NCBI GenBank assembly: GCA_049514435.1
Contig: JBEKVB010000013.1
Location: 8,212 to 72,211, forward strand
DNA length: 64,000 nt
Source of the DNA: UBA4810 sp002479215
Lineage (GTDB): Bacteria; Desulfobacterota; Syntrophia; Syntrophales; Smithellaceae
Direction: 5' to 3'
Shown one piece after another: positions 52,595-62,079 of this stretch (position 1 is its first letter; every line of letters starts with the position of its first letter). The notes under the pieces were generated by a model. It was not told the origin of the DNA. It did no database searches and saw only the letters and a program-made list of their open reading frames with translations. A program made the position numbers and the translations under genes.

Positions 52595-54670
52595 TCAATT
52601 GGATTGATAAGATTTTATATTGGCGAAAAAATGGTAACCGTTTCGTCCGTGTGCTTTGACGTAGTACATGGCCATATCGGCATTTTTCAAAAGAGAATCA
52701 ATGTCTTCACAGTCATCAGGGTAGATGGCAATGCCTATACTGACGCTGGATGTAATTTTATTATCGTCACAGGTAAAGGGCTGCTGGAAAGAGCTTAAAA
52801 TAATTTCGGCAACCTCAATAGAATCTTCAACCCTTTCTATTGCCGGCAATAATATTATAAATTCGTCGCCTCCCAATCGAGAAATTGTATCATTTTGGCG
52901 CAGGCGGCCAGTTAGCCGCAGACTTATCTCTTTTAGCAATTGATCTCCAACCATGTGTCCCAGCGTATCATTGACATTCTTGAAGTGATCCAAATCAAGC
53001 ATCATTGCCGCCAGCTTTTGGCCGTTACGCTTGGCTTGGGCCAGAGCCATTTTGAGTCGGTCCATAAACAGAATCCGGTTAGGTAATCCAGTCAGCGGAT
53101 CATGGGTAGCTATATAGTTGAGTTGTTGTTCCGTCCGTTTCCGCTCGGTAATATCATGCCCAATTCCTCGAAATCCAAAAACTTTTCCTTCCCCGTCTAG
53201 TTTGGGGAAAATAGAAAGTTCGAAAAGAGTTATGGTACCGTCCGGCCGGATAAATTCATAGGGAAAACTCTTCGTCGGTTCGCCGGTTTCATAAACCTGA
53301 CGGAATATTTTGTAGAGTTCGCCGGCTTGGTCTTTTTTAATGAAGGACCGATAGTTTATTCCGATTAATTGTTTTAGCGAATATCCAACGCTGCGGGCAA
53401 CGGCATCATTGATGAAAACAATGTTGCCGGTGAGGTCGATTTCGAAATACCACTCATCCATTTCGTCAATGATAGTTCTATACTTTTCTTCTGACTGCCG
53501 GATTGTCTCTTCCATTTGCCTGCGCTCTGTAACGTCGCGGCTGATTCCCCGAAATCCGATTGGCGTACCCTCATTGTCCCGTATAAGAGAGATGGAAATT
53601 TCGTTGAACCCTTTCGTTCCGTTCTTTCGAATAATTTCTATGTCTAATAATTTAACCGGTTGACTTGTTAAGTAAACATTGGTGAAAATTCGGCGCATAT
53701 TTTTTGCCGTTTTTTCATCTTGAAATTGCCGGTGATTCATGCCAATTAATTCCTCACGGGAATATCCGATGTTTCTGCATTCCGCATCATTAACAAAAGT
53801 AAAAGTGCCTGTGAGGTCTATTTCAAAATAACCTTCTTGCATATTTTCAAGAATGTTTCGGTATTTCTCTACGGATTGGCGCAGGGCTTCTTCCATATTT
53901 TTTCGCTCGGTTACGTCTCGGGAAACACCCCGGAATCCGACAGGATTACCTTTTGAATTTCTGATAAGAGATACCGATGTTTCGTGAATAGCTTTCGTCC
54001 CGTCTTTTCTGATGGACTCCAGTTCTAACGCGTCTATCGGTTTACCTGTGCGATAAAGTTCCAAATAAGGCTTGTACAATTTTTTAGCGGTTTCTTCATC
54101 CATATGCCGCCGGTAGTTCATGCCGATCAGTTCTTCTTTGGTATATCCCAGATATCTGCAGTTTGCTTCATTCGCAAATGTATAATTACCGTCAAGGTCA
54201 AGCTCAAAATAGCCTTCCCGGATGCTCTCCAGAATGCTTCGATACTTTTCCTCACTCCTGAGCAATGTTTCTTCTATTCTTTTGCGCTCGGTAATATCCA
54301 TAAAACTTCCGAGCGTGGCACGATGCCCTTTATAGGTTATGGATGTAATCATCTCCAAAATCCACATTGTATCGCCATTTTTTCTGATGTACCTGTATTC
54401 ATAGCTTTCGGGGTACTTCCCTTTCAGGCTCTTTACGGCCTTTTCCCTCACCATTGCTTTATCGTCAGGGTGAACACGATCAAGTGAATTTTTGTCTAGG
54501 AGTTCCGGGTCGGAATAACCGGTAAACTTACTATAAAGCGGGCTGATATAGACGAATTTTCCACGCTGTACAATATATATACCGACGCCGATATTGGAGA
54601 TGATGTTTTTTGCCAGATCGAATAAATCAATCTGTTTGGAAGGTTTTTTCTTGGCTGCTGTAACTGACAT
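52595..54670 (-). CDS. Multi-PAS diguanylate cyclase
   Basis: This 691-residue protein has four PAS/PAC units at about 17-130, 140-255, 262-380 and 387-505, the last three being close internal repeats (SEEKYRSILESIREGYFELD, SVEKYRNILENMQEGYFEID, SEEKYRTIIDEMDEWYFEID). A GGDEF domain follows at about 520-685 with an intact RLGGDEFIIL site and an upstream RxxD inhibitory site (RQND). No EAL domain or transmembrane segment is seen, so it is a cytosolic c-di-GMP synthase whose signal is unknown. Confidence 0.93.
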   Translation of the reverse strand: MSVTAAKKKPSKQIDLFDLAKNIISNIGVGIYIVQRGKFVYISPLYSKFTGYSDPELLDKNSLDRVHPDDKAMVREKAVKSLKGKYPESYEYRYIRKNGDTMWILEMITSITYKGHRATLGSFMDITERKRIEETLLRSEEKYRSILESIREGYFELDLDGNYTFANEANCRYLGYTKEELIGMNYRRHMDEETAKKLYKPYLELYRTGKPIDALELESIRKDGTKAIHETSVSLIRNSKGNPVGFRGVSRDVTERKNMEEALRQSVEKYRNILENMQEGYFEIDLTGTFTFVNDAECRNIGYSREELIGMNHRQFQDEKTAKNMRRIFTNVYLTSQPVKLLDIEIIRKNGTKGFNEISISLIRDNEGTPIGFRGISRDVTERRQMEETIRQSEEKYRTIIDEMDEWYFEIDLTGNIVFINDAVARSVGYSLKQLIGINYRSFIKKDQAGELYKIFRQVYETGEPTKSFPYEFIRPDGTITLFELSIFPKLDGEGKVFGFRGIGHDITERKRTEQQLNYIATHDPLTGLPNRILFMDRLKMALAQAKRNGQKLAAMMLDLDHFKNVNDTLGHMVGDQLLKEISLRLTGRLRQNDTISRLGGDEFIILLPAIERVEDSIEVAEIILSSFQQPFTCDDNKITSSVSIGIAIYPDDCEDIDSLLKNADMAMYYVKAHGRNGYHFFANIKSYQSN

Positions 54671-55309
54671 TTTTTCAAAAGCCTTAATTTTTTTGGTGAA
54701 TAAACTATAGCTTGGTTTAGTCAGCTCAGCACGATAATTATTCGAGCAGATGCCTTATCGGCATAACAATACCGGATGAGATTAGCAAAAATGGTGAAAC
54801 GTGTGATTATATGAAGAACAAATTTGTGTCAAGAAAATAAACCGGGTTTATTTGAATACGGTTTATTGTATAAAAAGAAACCTAATTTTGGTAAAAATAG
54901 CTATTTTATAGAAAGGTTCTATATCGAAAGTGTATCATAGTAGATGGCGTATTTATATAGTGGGTGGATCATAAAATTAATTAAAGTGACTCTTAAAAAA
55001 TAGTTTGGAAAAAAGAGATAAAAAATTAATCCGTGATAAAAAGGTATTGTTACACGAAACTTTATGGAAGGCTTTTACTCGTAAAGTGAATGTCTTTGAT
55101 TATAAATCGAAATAAACCAAATGAAAGTTTATATGCACAACTTATATTAAGATTAGCTTGATTTTTTTGCTGCCAATGCTGTATTGTGCGGCGAAAACTT
55201 GCGATAGGATAAAAATAAATTGCTGGATTTTTGTGGCCGTAGTCACCGGAGTAGTAAGGACTGGTGAAGGACAACGATTCTGCAAGAAATATAAATTGAG
55301 GAGTGTGTT
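54671..55309. other. Divergent intergenic region (639 bp)
   Basis: This AT-rich stretch lies between the cyclase (minus) and acyl-CoA dehydrogenase (plus) genes. Short reading frames are not convincing. A ribosome binding site (TTGAGGAGTG) precedes the dehydrogenase. No repeat or RNA was recognised. Confidence 0.5.
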
Positions 55310-57175
55310 ATGGCATTAAATCCTTTGGTTGATTCACGAGATGTAAGATTTGTTTTATTCGAGGTATTGCAAGCGGACAAGCTCAGTAAGTACGATAAAT
55401 TTTCCGGCTTTGATAAAGATACATATGAAGCCACACTGGAGCTGGCAGAGCAGCTTGCCGTCGAGCAGGTTTATCCCGCCAATGCCGAAGCCGATAAAAC
55501 CGGTGCTAAGTATGATCCCGAAACAAAATCGGTTACTATTCCCGAGGGATACAAGTCGGCAATGAGGCTTTATAAAGAGTCTGGCTTTTCCGGACTGGGA
55601 AACGAGCCGGAATGGGGCGGTGTGGGAATGCCCGAAGTCATCTGCCGCTCTATTATGGATTATTTTTCCGCCGCCGCCGTGGCTTTTCTCACTTACGATA
55701 CGCTGAAGGGGGGAGCTTCCCGGCTTATCGAGAATTTCGGCTCCGAAGAATTGAAAAAAACGTACATGGAAAAAATGGTATCCGGCCAGTGGGGCGGAAC
55801 GATGTGCCTGACCGAATCAGGCGCCGGTTCCGATGTTGGCGCTTTAAAAACAAAAGCGGTTAAACAAAAAGACGGAACTTATCTTTTAACCGGACAGAAA
55901 ATCTTCATTACCGCCGGCGATAACGATATGTATGAAAATATAATCCATCCGGTTTTGGCCCGTATTGAAGGAGATCCCCCGGGAACGCCGGGTATATCGA
56001 TATTCATTGTGCCGAAATATCATGTAAAGCCGGATGGAAGCTTAGGTGAGCGCAATGATATAATAACCACCGGCATTGAACACAAGATGGGAATCAAAGG
56101 ATCGGCTACCTGTTCATTGAGTCTGGGTGACAATGATAAATGCGTGGGCTACCTTCTAGGCGCCGAGCGGCAGGGAATGAAAATCATGTTTCAGATGATG
56201 AATGAAGCGCGGCTTGATGTGGCCAATCAGGCGTCGGGCGCATCGAGTTCTGCTTATATGCACGCGGTAACTTACGCAAAAAACAGGCTGCAGGGAACTG
56301 ATCCCGCGAAGAAAGGAGATACTGCGTCAGCTCCGATTGTAAAGCATCCCGACGTCAAGAGAATGTTGTTGTGGATGAAGGCGCAGGTGGAAGCGATGAG
56401 AATGCTTACCCTGCTTGCCGCTTATTCGGCCGATATCAGCCGGGTAGAAAAAGGTGAGGCGGCAAAGGAAGCACAAGCGCTTTTGGATTTTCTTATTCCA
56501 CTGTGTAAAGCGGGCAATACCGATCTTGCCTGGCTGGTAACTTCCGAGGCCATGCAGGTTTATGGTGGTTACGGATATTGTTCGGAATATCCTGTTGAAC
56601 AGTTCGCCCGTGATTGTAAAATTCTCGCTATCTACGAGGGAACAAACGGTATTCAATCCATGGATCTGACCATGAGAAAACTGCTCATGAATCCGGAGAT
56701 GTATAATTATAAAATCTTCAAAAAAAGAATTCAGGAAACGATAGATAAGGCCAAAGGGGTCGTTGATGAAAAATATATAGCGGCTGTCCGCACGGGTGTG
56801 GAAAGAATGGACCAAACAATACAAAAATTGAACGAGTATAAGGAACAGAAAAAAATGTTGGATATTCTGGCGATTGCCACCCCCCTGCAGAATGCTATGA
56901 GAATGCTGGCGCACGCCTGGATGCATTTGTGGTCTTTAACGATTACTATTCCGAAACTAAAAGCGATTGCCAAGGACATATCCGGAGAAAAAGTGGTAAA
57001 TATGGTTAAAGATAATGCGGAGGCCGCCTACTATTATGGGAGAATATTATCGGCCAGATATTATCTGGGTGCCGAATTCAAGCATTATTACGGCTATCTG
57101 GATTATATAACTTCGGGAGAGCAAGCTGTAGTAGAAGCCTTTGAAGATGTATTTACCGGAGCCCTACCCCAGTAA
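55310..57175 (+). CDS. Acyl-CoA dehydrogenase (long form)
   Basis: The 621-residue flavoprotein is longer than the usual 380-400 because of an N-terminal region and a C-terminal helical extension. Key segments are GGTMCLTESGAGSDVGALKT, GQKIFITAGDND, EARLDVANQASG and QVYGGYGYCSEYPVEQFARD. The catalytic base Glu is in IYEGTNGIQSMD. It resembles the large acyl-CoA dehydrogenases common in syntrophic Deltaproteobacteria and would oxidise acyl-CoA to enoyl-CoA. Confidence 0.93.
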   Translation: MALNPLVDSRDVRFVLFEVLQADKLSKYDKFSGFDKDTYEATLELAEQLAVEQVYPANAEADKTGAKYDPETKSVTIPEGYKSAMRLYKESGFSGLGNEPEWGGVGMPEVICRSIMDYFSAAAVAFLTYDTLKGGASRLIENFGSEELKKTYMEKMVSGQWGGTMCLTESGAGSDVGALKTKAVKQKDGTYLLTGQKIFITAGDNDMYENIIHPVLARIEGDPPGTPGISIFIVPKYHVKPDGSLGERNDIITTGIEHKMGIKGSATCSLSLGDNDKCVGYLLGAERQGMKIMFQMMNEARLDVANQASGASSSAYMHAVTYAKNRLQGTDPAKKGDTASAPIVKHPDVKRMLLWMKAQVEAMRMLTLLAAYSADISRVEKGEAAKEAQALLDFLIPLCKAGNTDLAWLVTSEAMQVYGGYGYCSEYPVEQFARDCKILAIYEGTNGIQSMDLTMRKLLMNPEMYNYKIFKKRIQETIDKAKGVVDEKYIAAVRTGVERMDQTIQKLNEYKEQKKMLDILAIATPLQNAMRMLAHAWMHLWSLTITIPKLKAIAKDISGEKVVNMVKDNAEAAYYYGRILSARYYLGAEFKHYYGYLDYITSGEQAVVEAFEDVFTGALPQ

Positions 57176-57202
57176 ATAATTTTAGGTAAAAAAGTATTCA
57201 GC

Positions 57203-57235
57203 AAAAGCCCCTGAAGTTCGTCTTCAGGGGCTTTT
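57203..57235. terminator. Bidirectional rho-independent terminator
   Basis: A perfect 14-bp stem (AAAAGCCCCTGAAG with CTTCAGGGGCTTTT) with a 5-nt loop lies between the convergent dehydrogenase and thioesterase genes, with A and T runs on the two sides. Confidence 0.9.
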
Positions 57236-57273
57236 CATAGAGGTTTGTCCTTCGGTCTTCAGTCTTTTATCCT

Positions 57274-57699
57274 TTAACTTCCTAGAAAAGGAAGCGGTTT
57301 TTCCATTCGATAAACAAGTGCCTGACAGGCGGCAATAAGATTATTTTTATCGTCGGTCACGATAATATCATAGGCGGCGGTTTTTTTAGCTTTGTTGATT
57401 TCTTTTGCTTTAGCAGTTAGCTTAGAATCTTTAGCGGGTGAAACAAGATAATTTATGTTCATGTTTAAAGCCACGGCCATAGTGCCATGAGAGTTGGAAG
57501 CAACTTCAAAAGCTGCATCGATTAGCGCGAATATAGCCCCGCCGTGAGCCATACCGAACATATTTTCCATATCTCGGGTAAAAATCATTTCGACTTCGGC
57601 ATACCCCTCCTGAAGATCGATCAACTTTAAACCGAATTTCTTTGCGAAAGGCTCTGCCGTTACTTGTTTGTATATGGCATTTCTAATTTCATTATTCAT
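57274..57699 (-). CDS. PaaI-like hotdog thioesterase
   Basis: The product is about 141 residues. The hotdog helix MFGMAHGGAIFALIDAAFEVAS has the HGG motif and Asp of PaaI/HGG thioesterases; NMNINYLVSPAKDSKL follows. These hydrolyse acyl-CoA, often phenylacetyl- or hydroxyphenylacetyl-CoA. The ATG at 57699 is chosen because GGGGAG precedes it. It is convergent with the acyl-CoA dehydrogenase. Confidence 0.9.
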   Translation of the reverse strand: MNNEIRNAIYKQVTAEPFAKKFGLKLIDLQEGYAEVEMIFTRDMENMFGMAHGGAIFALIDAAFEVASNSHGTMAVALNMNINYLVSPAKDSKLTAKAKEINKAKKTAAYDIIVTDDKNNLIAACQALVYRMEKPLPFLGS

Positions 57700-58151
57700 G
57701 ATTTTTCTCCCCAATAGAATAGGCAAACATTGTTGATAAAAGTATATATTATTGTGGCGGTGATAGTCAAAATAGAAAAAGGTTTCCTCGTGGAAGCCCG
57801 TATTTCTGGTGGTGCTGGCAGTCTACTGCGAACCAGTCTCTACACAAAATCTCGTAAAAAACGAGAAATAAACGTGATTTTGGGGGAGGTTAGTGCTATT
57901 TTTTATAGGTGGAAAACTAACCGCGTAGCTGGTACAGTTTTTGCGGAGCCCTCAAAACTACGGAACTCTAACTTAAAATGTGGTACAAGTATTGGGGGCA
58001 GTTCAATTGAAAGAAAATTTGTTTCAAGTGATTGAATATATTAACATCAGTTTTACAGCTAAATTATGGAGGGGGTATTAGCCCTAATGACTTTGATATC
58101 GGGAATGTCGGTTAAATATAAAAAAGTTTTGATCGCAAAGGAGAAAGGCGG
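57700..58151. other. Intergenic region (452 bp)
   Basis: It lies between divergent genes (thioesterase, UPF0182). An open frame at 57730-58035 has no recognisable features. A good ribosome binding site (AAGGAGAAAGGCGG) stands before the next gene. Confidence 0.45.
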
Positions 58152-60887
58152 ATGACAAATGTAACAGGGCCGGACAGAGTTCTGATGTCGAGCAAAAGGA
58201 CATGGATCATTTTAGCCGTGGTTCTTTTTCTGATAATACTATTTTCCCGCCAGGCTGTGGAGCTGATCACGGACTGGCTCTGGTTCAAGGAAGTGGGGTA
58301 TGAAAATGTATTTACCATAACCCTGTGGGCTCAACTGAAAATGGCGCTGCTCTTCGGGTTTGCCTTCTTTGTCATCTTTTTCGGGAACCTCTTTGCGGCC
58401 CTGCGACTGACTTCCCGGCTACATGTGATTGATCAAAAAGGCTGGATCCAAATTTCGAAACTGGAAATAGCCAACAGGCCCCTGCAACTTTTGATTTTGA
58501 TCGGGTCTCTTCTTTTCAGCCTCATTGCGGCCCTAAGCGGTTCGACCCAATGGGAAAATTTTCTGAGGTTTCTTAACGTTTCGTCCTTTGGAGTTACCGA
58601 TCCCCTTTTCCAGCGTGATATCGGCTTCTATGTTTTCCGGCTGCCGTTTTTAAATCATCTTTACGCCTGGCTGATGATGGTATTGATATTCACGATCATC
58701 TCTACAGCCTTTCTTTATTTTATCCGCCGGGCTTTCCATTTCGTACCGCCACGCACTTTGCAGGTAGCGCCTGCCGCCCGTATTCACCTCTCTATTCTTT
58801 TAGCTCTCATTTTCTTCGTCGCGATTTTCGGGCTATGGCTTGCACTGAGCGAAATCCTGTTCGTCAAACGGGGAGTTGTCTTCGGTCCCGGCTATGCCGA
58901 TGTAACCACCCAGTTATGGGTTTTGAAAGGATTGATGGGACTTGCTCTTTTATGCGGCATCGCCTTCCTGGGCTTCGCCTTCAAAATGAGCTGGCGTTAC
59001 CCTGTATTTGCCGTGCTTTTCTTTGGGGCTTTTCTCGTGATCGGTCGCGGGATCTATCCTTCGATGGTTCAGAGCTTCAAAGTCGTTCCCAATGAAATCG
59101 TTCTGGAGAAACCCTATATTGAAAAAAATATCCAGTTTACCCGGCTAGCCTATCGGCTCAATGATATCGAAGACAAACAATTTCCGGTGGAGGAGAACCT
59201 GACCAGGGAAGACTTAAAACGTAATGACCTGACCATCAAAAACATTCGCCTGTGGAACCATGCCCCGCTACTGCAGACCTACAGCCAGCTGCAGGAAATT
59301 CGCACCTATTACAAGTTCGGCGGCGTGGATAACGACCGCTACCGGATAGACGGGGAGTACCGCCAAGTAATGCTCTCCCCGCGGGAACTCTCCTATGCGT
59401 CGCTGCCCTCGCGTTCCTGGGTTAATGAGCATATTGAATACACCCACGGCTACGGCGCCGTCCTGGGTCCGGTAAACCGTGTTTCGAATGAAGGGCTCCC
59501 GGAATTTTTCATCAAGGATATTCCGCCTGTTTCCACGATCAATATCAAGATTTCCCGTCCCGAGATTTACTACGGCGAGAATTCCAATGACTACGTCTTC
59601 GTGCGCACAAATCGGCCGGAATTCAACTATCCTGTGGGAAACGAGAACGTTTACTCCCGGTATGAAGGCAGGGGCGGCGTTCCTCTGTCCTTTCTGAGAA
59701 AATTGCTTTTTGCCGTTCGCTTCGGTTCCTTCACCATGCTCCTTTCCGATGACATTACCCCCGCAAGCCGGATTATGTACTATCGTCAGATAAAGGATCG
59801 GGTTGCGCAAATCGTTCCCTTTGCAGCGCTGGACAGCGATCCCTATTTAGTGATTTCTCCTGAAGGAAAGCTTTTGTGGTTTTTGGACGGATATACTCTG
59901 ACCAGCTGGTTTCCCTATTCGGAACCGACGCCCTCAATGGGCAATTACATCCGTAATTCTTTCAAGGCCGTTGTGGATGCTTATGACGGATCGGTACAGC
60001 TTTACATCAGTGACGAAAAGGATCCCATAATTCAAACTTATGCTCGGATTTTTCCGGGGGTATTCAAGAAACTGGGAGATATGCAGCCTGAGCTTCAGAA
60101 ACACATCCGCTATCCATCGGAAATGCTTTCCATCCAAGCCAGGATGTACAGAGCTTATCACATGCAGGATGCCCAGGTCTTTTACAACAAGGAAGATCTC
60201 TGGGCCACTCCCGCAGATCATGTCCGAGGCGTCTATCAGGAGATGCAACCCTACTATACAATCATGAAACTCCCCGAAGAGAAGAAAGAGGAATTTATCC
60301 TTCTGTTACCCTTTACACCCAGCAAGAAGGATAACATGTCCGCCTGGATGGGCGCCCGTTGCGATGCGCCCAACTACGGGAAAGTTATTGTCTATCTTTT
60401 TTCGAAGGACAAGCTTGTCTACGGGCCACAGCAAATCGAGGCCCGGATTAACCAGGATACGGCGATATCGAAAGAGCTTTCTTTATGGGACCAGCGGGGT
60501 TCGCAGGTCATCCGGGGAAGCCTTCTGGCCATTCCCATCGAGAAGTCCATCCTCTATGTCGAATCGCTATACCTTGCCGCCGAAAAAGGACAGCTTCCGG
60601 AACTCAAACGTGTAATCATGGCTTACGGAAACTCCATTGTCATGGAGGAGAATCTCGAGCTGGCCTTGCAGCGGCTTTTCGGTGGGGAAATGATGCGGGA
60701 AAAGGAAATCAGCAAGACTGCCGCAGCAATGCCCGTCCGGGAAAAAACCGACCGGCAGCTGGCCCTGGAAGCGCTCTCCCATTACCGGAAGGCGCTGGAC
60801 TTTCTGCGCAAAGGGGATTGGGGAGCCTATGGCGAAGAGCTCCGCAAAATGGACGACATACTGCGATCCTTCGAGAGCAGGAAATAG
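58152..60887 (+). CDS. UPF0182 family membrane protein
   Basis: The 911-residue protein has seven transmembrane helices in the first 300 residues (TWIILAVVLFLIILF, LLFGFAFFVIFFGNLF, LLILIGSLLFSLIAAL, WLMMVLIFTIISTAFLYF and others). A large extracytoplasmic domain follows with typical UPF0182 blocks (DWLWFKEVGYENVF, YGEMTNDYVFV-like YGENSNDYVFVRT, FLLLPFTP-like FILLLPFTPSKK, NMSAWMGARCD). Function unknown. It is a single-gene unit with higher GC than the adjacent genes. Confidence 0.92.
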   Translation: MTNVTGPDRVLMSSKRTWIILAVVLFLIILFSRQAVELITDWLWFKEVGYENVFTITLWAQLKMALLFGFAFFVIFFGNLFAALRLTSRLHVIDQKGWIQISKLEIANRPLQLLILIGSLLFSLIAALSGSTQWENFLRFLNVSSFGVTDPLFQRDIGFYVFRLPFLNHLYAWLMMVLIFTIISTAFLYFIRRAFHFVPPRTLQVAPAARIHLSILLALIFFVAIFGLWLALSEILFVKRGVVFGPGYADVTTQLWVLKGLMGLALLCGIAFLGFAFKMSWRYPVFAVLFFGAFLVIGRGIYPSMVQSFKVVPNEIVLEKPYIEKNIQFTRLAYRLNDIEDKQFPVEENLTREDLKRNDLTIKNIRLWNHAPLLQTYSQLQEIRTYYKFGGVDNDRYRIDGEYRQVMLSPRELSYASLPSRSWVNEHIEYTHGYGAVLGPVNRVSNEGLPEFFIKDIPPVSTINIKISRPEIYYGENSNDYVFVRTNRPEFNYPVGNENVYSRYEGRGGVPLSFLRKLLFAVRFGSFTMLLSDDITPASRIMYYRQIKDRVAQIVPFAALDSDPYLVISPEGKLLWFLDGYTLTSWFPYSEPTPSMGNYIRNSFKAVVDAYDGSVQLYISDEKDPIIQTYARIFPGVFKKLGDMQPELQKHIRYPSEMLSIQARMYRAYHMQDAQVFYNKEDLWATPADHVRGVYQEMQPYYTIMKLPEEKKEEFILLLPFTPSKKDNMSAWMGARCDAPNYGKVIVYLFSKDKLVYGPQQIEARINQDTAISKELSLWDQRGSQVIRGSLLAIPIEKSILYVESLYLAAEKGQLPELKRVIMAYGNSIVMEENLELALQRLFGGEMMREKEISKTAAAMPVREKTDRQLALEALSHYRKALDFLRKGDWGAYGEELRKMDDILRSFESRK

Positions 60888-61242
60888 GGCCGTATAATAA
60901 TCTGTCTGCATACCGGTTTGGGCAAGGAGGCGGGCCGCGGGGATTTAAACGCCGAGGTAGGCTGCCTTGACGTACTCGTTGACGAAAAGTAATTACTGAC
61001 CTACCTCCGAAATGTTTCGGTACTTCCTTTAAAAGACACTTTGGGTATGGCGTTTATGTTTGTTTCTTCCTTCCTGTAATGTGGCATATGGCGATTTTCC
61101 CAGATATACTTTGTTTCAACCGGAAATCAATATTTAATTGACTTACAAGACCCCTCTTCATATACTTCAACTGTCAAAAAACAATGCCTTATCAATAAAT
61201 GAGGAAGCAAAGAAGAAAATAGCTGAACTGACGGTGTAAAGC
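60888..61242. other. Intergenic region (355 bp)
   Basis: A short inverted pair (GAGGTAGG near 60953 and CCTACCTC near 61001) flanks a GC-rich stretch after the UPF0182 gene. No gene or known repeat was recognised. Confidence 0.4.
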
Positions 61243-61686
61243 ATGTCCAGAAAGACCACTGATCCATTGCCAAAAAATGCAACAGAGGCACAGGGGCTTT
61301 TAATCAAGGCCTTCCATGAGAAATGCGGCGATGAAATTTTGCCCGTTATAGAGAGCATTCTCGGTCGTCAGGGACGCGCTTTGGGTCTTAAAGTCAAGAG
61401 AAAGCTGCTCGATTGTCATCTATCTACTATTGCCGCAGTTTTTACGAAAAACTTTGATCCGACAACGGTCAATGTGGTCTCCATATCCGATGAAAAGTTC
61501 CATATTCAGGGCACCAAGTGCCCTTTCGGACTGGAAAACACATCGAGACAACTCTGCGAAGCGGTTATGGCGATTGATCGCGAATATTTTTCCGCGGCAA
61601 CGGACGGTAAGACTACTCTGGATATTATTAAAACCAGAGCCGCTGGAGATCCGATCTGCGATACCCTTTATACCAAAAACGCTTAG
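61243..61686 (+). CDS. Conserved hypothetical, ATC-hydrolase-like
   Basis: This 147-residue cytosolic protein has CPFGLENTSRQLCEAVMAID and the ending TLDIIKTRAAGDPICDTLY. The spaced Cys residues and GDxxC ending resemble the L-2-amino-thiazoline-4-carboxylic acid hydrolase family, a group mostly of unknown function found in anaerobes. Assignment is tentative. It stands alone between two wide gaps. Confidence 0.55.
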   Translation: MSRKTTDPLPKNATEAQGLLIKAFHEKCGDEILPVIESILGRQGRALGLKVKRKLLDCHLSTIAAVFTKNFDPTTVNVVSISDEKFHIQGTKCPFGLENTSRQLCEAVMAIDREYFSAATDGKTTLDIIKTRAAGDPICDTLYTKNA

Positions 61687-62079
61687 GAACTCATCAAGTC
61701 AGTAACAAGTTTAAAAAGTATCCATACATAAATTCAAAACCGAAAATCATTGATAAGTCGGTGCAGACAGCACTGTTGGTTCGTCGATGTTGAAATATTT
61801 AGAATCGAATTTTTGTTTAGTCCTTCCTATAACAAAGCACTCGGTGATTTTAAGCGGTATGGTTGTTTCTAGCGGTATTCATTATTGACTGAAGTCAAGC
61901 GTCCGAACCTTTTGACGGATATCCATCTTTTAAACTGGAAATGGCAAGGTATTATTTATTCAATATTTATGATATGAACGACTATAAATCTGGAGAGGAT
62001 TATGGGGGTAGGATTTTCTGCTTGCCGTTATGATAGTAAGTAAATAGAGCCGTCCCCATTTGTTTATAGAAGGTTATCC
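61687..62079. other. Intergenic region (393 bp)
   Basis: No gene, repeat or RNA was recognised. AGAAGG before 62080 may serve as the ribosome binding site of the acyl-CoA synthetase. Confidence 0.4.

Noticed and set aside
57730..58035. Plus-strand 101-codon frame
   Set aside because: It has no ribosome binding site, no recognisable motif and an irregular composition.
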